Shown here in pieces: positions 1 to 7,287 of a DNA stretch of 64,000 bases; the stretch's first letter is position 1; each line of letters starts with the position of its first letter. The position numbers and the translations under genes were made by a program. Origin of the DNA: Geminicoccus roseus DSM 18922 (GTDB lineage: Bacteria > Pseudomonadota > Alphaproteobacteria > Geminicoccales > Geminicoccaceae); NCBI RefSeq assembly GCF_000427665.1, contig NZ_KE386572.1:2008196-2072195 (forward strand). The letters run 5' to 3'. The notes under the pieces are model-generated. The model was not told the origin of the DNA. It worked only from the letters and a program-made list of their open reading frames with translations, and searched no databases.

Positions 1-664
1 TGCGCTTTTCCTCGCCGAGCGTGGTCGGCACGGTCGGCTGGCCGGCGGCGCGCATCTCTTCGATCTTCGCCAGGCGGGCCTTGATCTCGGCATTGTCGGG
101 GAAAGCGTGGGCCGCGAACTTCGCGTTGCCCAGCGTGTATTCGTGGCCGGAATAGACCTTGGTGTCGTCGGGCAGGCCCGCCACCAGCTGCAGCGAGTTC
201 CACAAGGTCTCGGGCTCGCCCTCGCCGACCCGGCCGCAGCCCATGGTGAACAGGACGTCGCCGCAGAACAGCAGCTTGGCCTCAGGCAGGTAGTAGCTGA
301 TATGGCCCTGGCAGTGGCCGGGGGTATCCAGCACCTCGACCGGCGTGCCCAGGAGCTGGAAGCGCTCGCCCGGCTCGACGGTGCGGGTCAGCTTGGGCAG
401 GCGGTGGCAGTCCGCGCCGTGGCCGATCACCTCGACATGGGTCCCCATCGCCAGTTCCTCGACCCCGGCGACATGGTCGGCATGGTAGTGGGTGATCAGG
501 ATCGTGCCGACCTGCAGGCTCCGCTCCGCCAGGGTCTCCGCAATCGGCGCGGCGGCGCCCGGATCGACGATCACCACGGTGGAATTGCCCTCGCGGCGCA
601 GCAGGAAGGCATAGTTGTCGTCGAGGATCGGCAGGAGCTCCACCACGATAGCTGCGTCGGCCAC
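1..664 (-). CDS. gloB: hydroxyacylglutathione hydrolase (glyoxalase II), 3' end off window
   Basis: Hydrolyses S-D-lactoylglutathione to D-lactate and glutathione, the second step of methylglyoxal detoxification; cytoplasmic metallo-beta-lactamase-fold enzyme with a dinuclear metal site. The visible 221 residues carry the metal motif THYHADH at residues 58-64, further conserved His/Asp ligands (DTPGHCQGH, CGDVLF), and the glyoxalase II C-terminal features SGHEYT and NAKFA. The family is usually about 255 residues, so only the last 30-35 are outside the window. The start is GTG at 664, chosen because AAGGAG sits 7-8 bases upstream and the protein then begins with the usual family N-terminus (VELLPILDDNYAF). 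It is divergent from the methyltransferase at 791, a pairing known in alphaproteobacteria. Confidence 0.93.
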   Translation of the reverse strand, partial: MADAAIVVELLPILDDNYAFLLRREGNSTVVIVDPGAAAPIAETLAERSLQVGTILITHYHADHVAGVEELAMGTHVEVIGHGADCHRLPKLTRTVEPGERFQLLGTPVEVLDTPGHCQGHISYYLPEAKLLFCGDVLFTMGCGRVGEGEPETLWNSLQLVAGLPDDTKVYSGHEYTLGNAKFAAHAFPDNAEIKARLAKIEEMRAAGQPTVPTTLGEEKR

Positions 665-790
665 GGTCGCTTCTCCTTGTTCGGCACATGCCCACTTCAG
701 CCGCGGGCGTCGCGACCGTATATGGTCCGGAAGGGCTGGTCGTGCCAGCCGCGAAGGCCGGAGATCTCAGACCCAAGGCCGGATGGGGCG

Positions 791-1570
791 ATGACAAGCG
801 ATCTCGAGCAGTTCTACGCAAGCCGCCAGGGCCAGCTGGCGCGCCGCCTGATCGGGCTGCAGCTCCGGCAGCTCTGGCCCGAGGTGGCCGGCAAGACCGT
901 CGCCGGGCTGGGCTTTGCCATGCCCTATCTGGACGTGTTCGCCGAGGAGGCCGCCACCACCGTGGCGCTGGTTCCCGCGGGCAGCATCGTGCAGCGCTGG
1001 CCCGAGGAGGGGCCGAACCGGCTGGCGATCTTCCAGGAGGACGAGATCCCCCTGGCCGACCAGAGCGTCAACCTGATGCTGCTGGTCCACGTGCTGGAGA
1101 CCTGCCGCAGCCTGGACCGGCTGATGCGCGAGATCTGGCGGGTGCTGGCCGATGACGGAAGGATCGTGCTGATCGTCCCCAACCGCCACGGGGTGTGGTC
1201 CCTGTCCGACACCACGCCGTTCGGCCAGGGCTCGCCGTTCACCGCCGGGCAGGTGCAGCGCCTGCTGGCGCGCCACCTCCTGGTGCGCGGGGAGATCCGC
1301 CGGGCGATGTTCGTGCCGCCCTGGAACCTGAAGCTCCTGCAGCGGCTGGCGTTTCCGCTGGAGCGGGCCGGGCAGCGGCTCTGGCCGCAGTTCGCCGGGA
1401 TCATCCTGGCCGAGGCCCAAAAGCAGCTCTACCTGGGGGCACCCGCCTTCCAGGTGGCCCGCCCGCGCCGGCGCCAGTACGTCGCCCTGCCGCAGGCGGC
1501 GGCGCGCACCGCCGAGCATGCCGCGGTGCGGATGCTGGCGCCGAACGACCGCCGCCCGCCGCGGCGCTAA
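791..1570 (+). CDS. class I SAM-dependent methyltransferase, small
   Basis: A 259-residue protein with the layout of class I SAM-dependent methyltransferases (Methyltransf_11 type). The first motif is degenerate (GLGFAMPYLDVF, about residues 37-48) but is followed by an acidic strand, the 'NLMLLVHVLE' segment (about residues 95-104) and 'MREIWRVLADDGRIVLIVPNRHGVWS', typical of motif 'post-III'. The substrate cannot be deduced. The start at 791 gives a natural N-terminus (MTSDLEQFY); the same frame stays open far upstream but there it lies antisense to gloB, so that extension is rejected. It is divergent from gloB with a 126-base gap that must hold both promoters. Confidence 0.8.
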   Translation: MTSDLEQFYASRQGQLARRLIGLQLRQLWPEVAGKTVAGLGFAMPYLDVFAEEAATTVALVPAGSIVQRWPEEGPNRLAIFQEDEIPLADQSVNLMLLVHVLETCRSLDRLMREIWRVLADDGRIVLIVPNRHGVWSLSDTTPFGQGSPFTAGQVQRLLARHLLVRGEIRRAMFVPPWNLKLLQRLAFPLERAGQRLWPQFAGIILAEAQKQLYLGAPAFQVARPRRRQYVALPQAAARTAEHAAVRMLAPNDRRPPRR

Positions 1571-1822
1571 CCGGGTCGGCATCGGCGGTTCTTGCGCTGA
1601 CGCCGCCGGGACCGGCCAGCCGGCGCCGGCAAGTCCTGGATGGCCTCGTGCCGGAGCGGGCATGTCGTTCGCCGGCGCCGAAGGGGGTAGCGTTTCATCC
1701 CGGTAGGTTTCCGGTTCGCGGGGCGTGGTAGTGGCGCCGGCATGGTCGTGCTATGAGACAAGGGTGATGACGTCGTTTTTCCGCTGCACCTCCGCTGGTC
1801 TTCGTGCCGAGGCCGTTTTGCC

Positions 1823-3370
1823 ATGAGCAGGACTGCATGCCTTGCCGGAAGTTCTTTGGCCATCCTAGGCCTGGTCCTGGCCGGCGGCATGGCGCTGGCT
1901 GCGCCGCCCGACCCGATCCCGCAACTCGGGCCGCGGGAGGGCGTCCCGGCGTTTGTCGGGCAGCCGGCCTTGCCGCGCCCGGTCGCCGCGATGCCGGAGC
2001 CGGACGCCGCTGGAACCGGGCAGGAAGGGGCAGGGCCGGGCCCGGATCTTGCGGGCAGCGGCCTCTACCTGGCCGACGGCCCGCTGGGGGGAGCGCAGGA
2101 GGCCCGCTCGGCCTTCCTGCGCGCCGGTTGCGGGACGGTGAGCTTCGACCGGAGCGGGCGCGTGCTCGCCTCGTGCGGCACCGGCAAGGGCGCGATCCTG
2201 CACCTGCTCGACCCGCGCAGCCTGGCGACCCTCGCCAGCTACCAGCTGCCCGCCCGTCCTGACGCCCGCGGCGACCACTTCCAGGACGGGCAGGACCAGG
2301 TGGTGACCCTGGCCGGTCCCGGCCAGATCTGGACGCTGCGGCAGGTCCGGGTCGTGACGATCGGGGCGGAAAAGACCTCCGGCTCGATCCGGTTCGAGAA
2401 GACCGCCAGCTGCGACCTGACCTCCGCCCTTCCCGCGAATGCGTGGATCGTTTCCGCCCGGCCGGGTCCCGGCGGGACGATCTGGTTCGCGGCCAGCAGC
2501 GGCCTGGTCGGGACGGTGCGGCCGGAAGGCTGCGCCGTCCGCTCGGTGCAGCTGGCGACGCCGGACGGCCGGGCGGAGGCGGTCTCGGTGCCGCTCGCCA
2601 CCGACCAACAGGATGGCGGCGCGTTCGTGGTCACCGACCATGCGCTCTACCGGCTGGACCTGCGCCCGGACGGCAGCCCGGCGATCAGCTGGCGGCAGGG
2701 CTATGATCGCGGCCGCCGCCACAAGCCGGGCAAGCCCGGGCAGGGCTCCGCCACCGCCCCGACCCTGATCGGCGCGGGGTTCGTCGCGATCACCGACAAT
2801 GCCGATCCGGCCGAGAAGCTGCAGCTGTTCGAGCGGTCTCGGAACGGCGGCGGCGCCCTGATCTGCAGCACCGGCCTGTTCGAGGCGTTCCCGATGCGCG
2901 GCGCCGCCACCGCCCCCCTGGCGGCCTTCGCCTGGCGGGACGGGCAGCGCGCCACCGTGCTGGCCGCGAACGGCTATGGCCAGCAGGGCCGCCGCTCGGT
3001 GGAGCGCGGCCGCACCACCGTACCCGGCCTGGAGCGGGTCGACATCGACCTGGCGCATGGCCGGTGCCGCCAGGTCTGGTCCAACCGGCAGGTCTCCATC
3101 CCGGGCGGGCGGACGACGCTCTCGCTCGGCAGCGGGCTGGCCTATGCCTGGAGCAAGCCGCAGGGCCCGGGCCTGGCCGATCCCTGGTACTTCACCGCGA
3201 TCGACCTGCAGAGCGGCCGGGCCGTGTACCGCCGGCTGGCCGGCACCGGGATCGGCTTCGGCGATGGCCGCGCCGGCATCGCGCTCGGTCCCGACGGCAG
3301 CGCCTATGTCGGGGTGGCCGGCGGGCTGGTGCGGATCCGGGACACGGGCGACCTGGCCGGGCAGGACTGA
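1823..3370 (+). CDS. secreted protein of unknown function, possible beta-propeller
   Basis: A 515-residue protein that I do not recognise as a named family. Residues 1-26 form a clear Sec signal peptide (basic N-terminus, hydrophobic core, cleavage after ALA before APPDP), so it is probably periplasmic or secreted. The rest has no other membrane segment and contains repeated blocks of the kind GxVxxxDxSGRVLAS, GGTIWFAASSGLVGTV and DGSAYVGVAGGLVRIRD, which resemble the blades of PQQ/NHL-type beta-propellers; that reading is inference. Codon use matches the neighbours. It ends 13 bases from the stop of the convergent metA and is not clearly in an operon with the gene upstream. Confidence 0.75.
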   Translation: MSRTACLAGSSLAILGLVLAGGMALAAPPDPIPQLGPREGVPAFVGQPALPRPVAAMPEPDAAGTGQEGAGPGPDLAGSGLYLADGPLGGAQEARSAFLRAGCGTVSFDRSGRVLASCGTGKGAILHLLDPRSLATLASYQLPARPDARGDHFQDGQDQVVTLAGPGQIWTLRQVRVVTIGAEKTSGSIRFEKTASCDLTSALPANAWIVSARPGPGGTIWFAASSGLVGTVRPEGCAVRSVQLATPDGRAEAVSVPLATDQQDGGAFVVTDHALYRLDLRPDGSPAISWRQGYDRGRRHKPGKPGQGSATAPTLIGAGFVAITDNADPAEKLQLFERSRNGGGALICSTGLFEAFPMRGAATAPLAAFAWRDGQRATVLAANGYGQQGRRSVERGRTTVPGLERVDIDLAHGRCRQVWSNRQVSIPGGRTTLSLGSGLAYAWSKPQGPGLADPWYFTAIDLQSGRAVYRRLAGTGIGFGDGRAGIALGPDGSAYVGVAGGLVRIRDTGDLAGQD

Positions 3371-3387
3371 CCGGCCGGGCCGGTCAG
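3367..3387. terminator. short bidirectional hairpin between convergent genes
   Basis: A perfect 10-base inverted repeat, CTGACCGGCC and GGCCGGTCAG, spans the 13-base gap and contains both stop codons (TGA at 3368-3370, TCA at 3384-3386). The position between converging genes suggests a two-way terminator. There is no T-run on either side, so intrinsic termination is uncertain. Confidence 0.45.
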
Positions 3388-4313
3388 GTCCCGATCTGCT
3401 CCAGCTCGAACGGGGTGGTCTGGTACATCTCGTTGATCCAGTTGCCGAACAGCAGGTGGGCGTAGGCGCGCCAGCGGTTGACCGGCCGCTTCGACAGGTC
3501 GTCGTCCGGGTAGTAGCGCAGCGGCATCTCGATGGGCGCGCCGCGCTCCAGGTCGCGCCGGTACTCCCGGTCCAGCGTGAACGTGTCGTATTCCAGATGG
3601 TTGAACATGAAGAGGTGCCGGTTGACCGGGTCCTCGCACAGGCACAGGCCGGCGCGGGTCGAGCGGGCCAGCACGCGGATGCTGCCGTCGGTCGGCAGGT
3701 CCTCCTCGCGCACCTCGGTGTGGCGGCTGACCGGCACCCAGAACTCGTCGTCGAAGCCGCGCATCAGCGGCGAGCGGGCGGCGTCGCGCGGCTCGGTCAC
3801 CTCGTGGCGGAAGATGCCGAACCGCTTCTGCGGCAGGGTGTGCTTGGGCACGTGGTGGAAGTGGTAGAGGGCGGCCTGGGCGCCCCAGCAGACGTTGAAG
3901 GTCGAATGCACGTGGGTGCGGGACCACTCGAAGATCTGGGCCAGCTCGTCCCAGTACTTCACCTGCTCGAACTCCAGGAGCTCGACCGGGGCGCCGGTGA
4001 TCAGCAGGCCGTCGAACTTGCGGTCGGCGACCTGCTCCCAGCTGCGGTAGAAGCTCTGCAGGTGCGACTGCGAGACGTTGGAGGGCACGTAGCTGCCGGT
4101 GGAGATCAGGGTCAGCTCGACCTGCAGCGGGGTGGCGCCGAGCAGCCGGGCGAACTGGGTCTCGGTGGTGAGCTTGTCCGGCATCAGGTTGAGCAGGCCG
4201 ACCTGCATCGGCCGGATGTCCTGCTGCAGCGCGTCCTCTTCGCCAATCAGGCGCACGCCCTCGTTCCGCAGCAGTTCGGCTGCCGGCAGATCGTTGGGTA
4301 TCTTGATGGGCAT
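3384..4313 (-). CDS. metA: homoserine O-acyltransferase MetA, predicted acetyl-CoA type
   Basis: Activates the hydroxyl of L-homoserine by O-acylation, the first committed step of methionine synthesis; class I glutamine-amidotransferase-like fold, cytoplasmic. The 309 residues match the MetA family along the full length. The catalytic cysteine is Cys142 (FNVCWGAQAA), with His239 and Glu241 in the NHLEYD motif. Residue 111 is Glu (TGAPVELLEFE). In characterised family members Glu111 goes with acetyl-CoA and Gly111 (E. coli) with succinyl-CoA, so this is predicted to be a homoserine O-acetyltransferase despite the family name. The gene stands alone under a SAM-II riboswitch (4416-4470) with AGGGA about 8 bases before the ATG, so it should be shut off when S-adenosylmethionine is plentiful. 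Confidence 0.95.
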   Translation of the reverse strand: MPIKIPNDLPAAELLRNEGVRLIGEEDALQQDIRPMQVGLLNLMPDKLTTETQFARLLGATPLQVELTLISTGSYVPSNVSQSHLQSFYRSWEQVADRKFDGLLITGAPVELLEFEQVKYWDELAQIFEWSRTHVHSTFNVCWGAQAALYHFHHVPKHTLPQKRFGIFRHEVTEPRDAARSPLMRGFDDEFWVPVSRHTEVREEDLPTDGSIRVLARSTRAGLCLCEDPVNRHLFMFNHLEYDTFTLDREYRRDLERGAPIEMPLRYYPDDDLSKRPVNRWRAYAHLLFGNWINEMYQTTPFELEQIGT

Positions 4314-4314
4314 C

Positions 4315-4363
4315 GATCGGTCCCTGGCTCACTTCTGGCCGCAAAGGCCGACCGATCAGGGAC
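4315..4363 (-). promoter_or_regulatory. possible metA ribosome-site hairpin (riboswitch expression platform)
   Basis: In the metA leader the ribosome-binding segment CAGGGAC (4326-4320) is perfectly complementary to GTCCCTG (4363-4357). An overlapping, mutually exclusive pairing joins GATCGGTC (4357-4350) with GACCGATC (4322-4315), ending two bases before the ATG. Either would hide the ribosome site. It lies 50-100 bases downstream of the SAM-II aptamer, where an expression platform would be. The pairing is seen directly; the regulatory role is inference. Confidence 0.45.
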
Positions 4364-4415
4364 GGACACGGGACGGATCACGGCTGGAACGCCGGAATAT
4401 CGTCCTGAGTCACGA

Positions 4416-4470
4416 CCTTTTAGCGGTTTGTTTAACGTGGCCGCAAGCCGGTCGGCGCAAATCACCACGG
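4416..4470 (-). promoter_or_regulatory. SAM-II riboswitch upstream of metA
   Basis: On the minus strand the segment reads CGTGG, then TGATTTG, then CTTGCGG, then CCACG followed by TTAAACAAA and CCGCTAAAAGG. CGTGG and CCACG form stem P1. The conserved TGATTT, TTAAACAAA and GCTAAAAGG blocks are the hallmarks of the SAM-II (metA) motif of alphaproteobacteria, in which the 3' block folds back as a pseudoknot around S-adenosylmethionine. It lies in the 5' leader about 100 bases before metA, the classic genomic setting. Binding of SAM is expected to lower metA translation. Confidence 0.93.
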
Positions 4471-4484
4471 AGACAACGGCAGGG

Positions 4485-4513
4485 AAGCTGGTCGTCCCGA
4501 GGGACGATGTCAA
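4485..4513 (-). promoter_or_regulatory. candidate metA promoter
   Basis: A perfect minus-strand TTGACA (-35) lies at 4513-4508. With 17 bases between, the -10 position reads CAGCTT (4490-4485), which is weak. Initiation would fall around 4478, just ahead of the riboswitch aptamer, which fits well. A 7-base hairpin (TCGTCCC/GGGACGA, 4492-4507) lies within the spacer. Confidence 0.5.
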
Positions 4514-4777
4514 GATGATGCCGCCTTCCGGCCGGATCGGGCGGGGGTGTTTCCCCGCTGGCACGATGACCATCCGTTTATGCAAGCCAAGCCTGTGCGG
4601 ACGCCCTAGCGCTTGCCAAGGCGGAGCAACCCGCCGGATTGTACGTCGGCGGCTTTGCCGATCCAAGACCGGGGACATCGGGCGCGAGCCGCCGCATGCC
4701 GATGCCCCTCCGCAAACAGCGCGCCCCCTGCTGGAACGACCGAGGCGACCAGGGCGCGCCGAAGGACCTGCGTCGTG
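4514..4777. other. intergenic region before glgP
   Basis: No gene seen. It holds a 6-base hairpin GCGGGG/CCCCGC (4541-4558) of unknown role and must carry the promoter of the glycogen operon, although no convincing -35/-10 pair is visible. GAAGGA at 4761-4766 is the ribosome site of glgP. Confidence 0.5.
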
Positions 4778-7276
4778 ATGGACATCGATACCCGTTCCCA
4801 CCCCTCGTCGCCCGCCGGCAGGATCGAGCCCCGATATGCCGCCGCGAAACGCACGCCAACGGACCTGAAGGAAGCGATCGTGACGGCGCTTCGCTACAGC
4901 GTCGGCAAGAACCCGGAGTTCGCGCGGCTGCATGACTGGTACGCGGCCACCGCGCTGGCGCTGCGCGACCTGCTGGTCGACCAGTGGTTCCATTCCACCG
5001 ACCAGACCTACCGGCAGCGCAAGAAGCGGGTCTACTACCTGTCGCTGGAGTTCCTGATCGGCCGGCTCCTCACCGACACCGCCAGCAATCTGGGCGTGCT
5101 CGACGAGGTGAAGGCGGCGCTGGCCGCGCACGGGATCGACTTCGAGGCGGTCAAGGCGCTGGAGCCGGACGCGGCGCTGGGCAATGGCGGCCTGGGCCGC
5201 CTGGCCGCCTGCTTCATGGAGAGCATGGCGACCGTGGGCGTGCCTGGCTACGGCTACGGTATCCGCTACGATTTCGGCCTGTTCCGCCAGGTGATCCGCG
5301 ACGGCTGGCAGGTCGAACTGCCCGAGGACTGGCTGGCGTTCGGAAATCCCTGGGAGTTCGAGCGCCCGGAAGTCTCCTACGAGATCGGCTTTGGCGGCCA
5401 TGTCGAGGTCGAGGACAATGCCGACGGCACGGTCTCCTACAGCTGGCAGCCGTCCGAGCGGGTGCTGGCCCAGGCCTATGATACCCCGGTGGTCGGCTGG
5501 CAGGGCAAGACCGTCAACACGCTGCGCCTGTGGGCGGCCCGGCCGATCACGCCGATCCGCCTGGACGCGTTCAACCGCGGCCAGCATGTCGACGCGTTCG
5601 CCGAGCAGGTCCGCGCCACCGCGATCTCCCGGGTGCTCTACCCCGACGATTCCACCCCAGAAGGCCATGAGCTGCGCCTGCGCCAGGAGTTCTTCTTCAC
5701 CTCGGCCTCGCTGCAGGACCTGATCCGCCGGCACCTGACCCAGTACGACGACCTGACCTCGCTGCCCGAGGCGGCCTCGATCCAGCTGAACGACACCCAC
5801 CCGGCCCTCTCGGTCCTGGAACTGGTGCGGATCCTGGTCGACCAGCACGGCATGGTGCTGGACGAGGCCTTCGAGATTACCCGGGGGACGCTCGGCTACA
5901 CCAACCACACCCTGCTGCCCGAGGCGCTGGAGACCTGGCCGGTTCCGCTGTTCGAGCGGATGCTGCCCCGGCACATGCAGCTGGTGTTCGAGATCAACGC
6001 CCTCCACCTGGCGGCGGTGCGCAAGCGCCCGGATGCCGACGACGACCTGATCCGCTCGGTCTCCCTGATCGACGAGACCCATGGCCGGCGCGTGCGGATG
6101 GGCCATCTCGCCTTTATCGGCTCGAAGAAGGTCAACGGCGTGTCCGGCCTGCACGGCGAGCTGATGAAGGAGACCGTGTTCAAGGACCTGAACCGGATCT
6201 TCCCGGACCGGATCACCCACGTCACCAACGGCATCACGATGCGGCGCTGGATGGTGGAGTGCAATCCCGACCTGGCCCGGCTGATCACCGATTCGATCGG
6301 CCCGGCCTGGATCCAGGACGGCAGCCGGCTCAAGGAGCTGGAGAAGTTCACCGAGGACCAGCTGTTCCTGGAACGTTTTTCGAGGGTCAAGCAGGGAGCC
6401 AAGGACCGGCTCGCCACGTTTGTAGCTCAGCGGACCGGCATCCGGATCGATCCGGACGCGATGTTCGACATCCAGATCAAGCGGATCCACGAGTACAAGC
6501 GGCAGCTCCTGAACATCCTGGAAACCATCCACCTGTACGAGGCGATGCGCGCGGAACCCCAGCGAGACTGGACCCCCCGCGTGAAGATCTTCGCCGGCAA
6601 GTCGGCGGCGAGCTATCACCGGGCCAAGCTGATCATCAAGCTGATCAACGACGTCGCCCGCGTGATCAACCGCGACCCGAGCGTGCGCGACAAGCTCCGC
6701 GTGGTGTTCCTGCCGAACTACAACGTCACCCTGGCCGAGATGCTGGTGCCGGCCGCCGACCTGTCCGAGCAGATCTCCACCGCCGGGATGGAGGCGTCGG
6801 GCACCGGCAACATGAAGTTCCAGGCCAACGGCGCCGTCACCATCGGCACGCTGGACGGCGCCAATGTCGAGATCAGCCAGCATGTCGGCCGCGACAACAT
6901 CCTGATCTTCGGCCTGACCGCCGACGAGGTCCGCGAGCGCTGGAGCAACGGCTATCATCCGCGCGCCGTGATCGAGGCGGATCCCAATCTCAGCCAGGTG
7001 CTGGAGGCGGTCCGCAGCGGCGTGTTCTCCCCCGACGACCCGGGGCGCTATGCGCCGATCGTCGATGATCTCTACAACCACGACTACTTCATGGTCGCTG
7101 CCGACTTCGCTGACTACGCGAAGACCCAGCAGGAGGCGGCGGCCCTCCATCGCAAGCAGGCGCACTGGCGGCGGATGTCGCTGCGCAACACCGCCAATGC
7201 CGGCTGGTTCTCCTCGGACCGTGCGATCCGCGAGTACGCGGAGAACATCTGGCATGCGCCCATGAACCCACAATGA
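4778..7276 (+). CDS. glgP: glycogen/starch/maltodextrin phosphorylase
   Basis: Phosphorolyses the non-reducing ends of glycogen to glucose-1-phosphate using pyridoxal phosphate (GT35 family). The 832-residue length is normal. The PLP-binding lysine is Lys680 in EASGTGNMKF, followed by the family block NGAVTIGTLDGANVEI; the N-terminal block YYLSLEFLIGR and GNGGLGRLAACFMES are also present. The start is ATG 4778 (GTG 4775 directly before it is an alternative); GAAGGA is 11 bases upstream. The frame is open further upstream but lacks family sequence. It is the first gene of the glycogen operon and is 11 bases from glgB, so breakdown and synthesis genes are co-transcribed. Confidence 0.96.
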   Translation: MDIDTRSHPSSPAGRIEPRYAAAKRTPTDLKEAIVTALRYSVGKNPEFARLHDWYAATALALRDLLVDQWFHSTDQTYRQRKKRVYYLSLEFLIGRLLTDTASNLGVLDEVKAALAAHGIDFEAVKALEPDAALGNGGLGRLAACFMESMATVGVPGYGYGIRYDFGLFRQVIRDGWQVELPEDWLAFGNPWEFERPEVSYEIGFGGHVEVEDNADGTVSYSWQPSERVLAQAYDTPVVGWQGKTVNTLRLWAARPITPIRLDAFNRGQHVDAFAEQVRATAISRVLYPDDSTPEGHELRLRQEFFFTSASLQDLIRRHLTQYDDLTSLPEAASIQLNDTHPALSVLELVRILVDQHGMVLDEAFEITRGTLGYTNHTLLPEALETWPVPLFERMLPRHMQLVFEINALHLAAVRKRPDADDDLIRSVSLIDETHGRRVRMGHLAFIGSKKVNGVSGLHGELMKETVFKDLNRIFPDRITHVTNGITMRRWMVECNPDLARLITDSIGPAWIQDGSRLKELEKFTEDQLFLERFSRVKQGAKDRLATFVAQRTGIRIDPDAMFDIQIKRIHEYKRQLLNILETIHLYEAMRAEPQRDWTPRVKIFAGKSAASYHRAKLIIKLINDVARVINRDPSVRDKLRVVFLPNYNVTLAEMLVPAADLSEQISTAGMEASGTGNMKFQANGAVTIGTLDGANVEISQHVGRDNILIFGLTADEVRERWSNGYHPRAVIEADPNLSQVLEAVRSGVFSPDDPGRYAPIVDDLYNHDYFMVAADFADYAKTQQEAAALHRKQAHWRRMSLRNTANAGWFSSDRAIREYAENIWHAPMNPQ

Positions 7277-7287
7277 GGTGACCGATC

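Noticed and set aside
4247-7273. 1008-codon open frame on the minus strand opposite glgP
   Set aside because: Frame shadow of a high-GC gene: His/Gln/Arg/Gly-rich translation with no motifs, while glgP has the PLP site and full family match.
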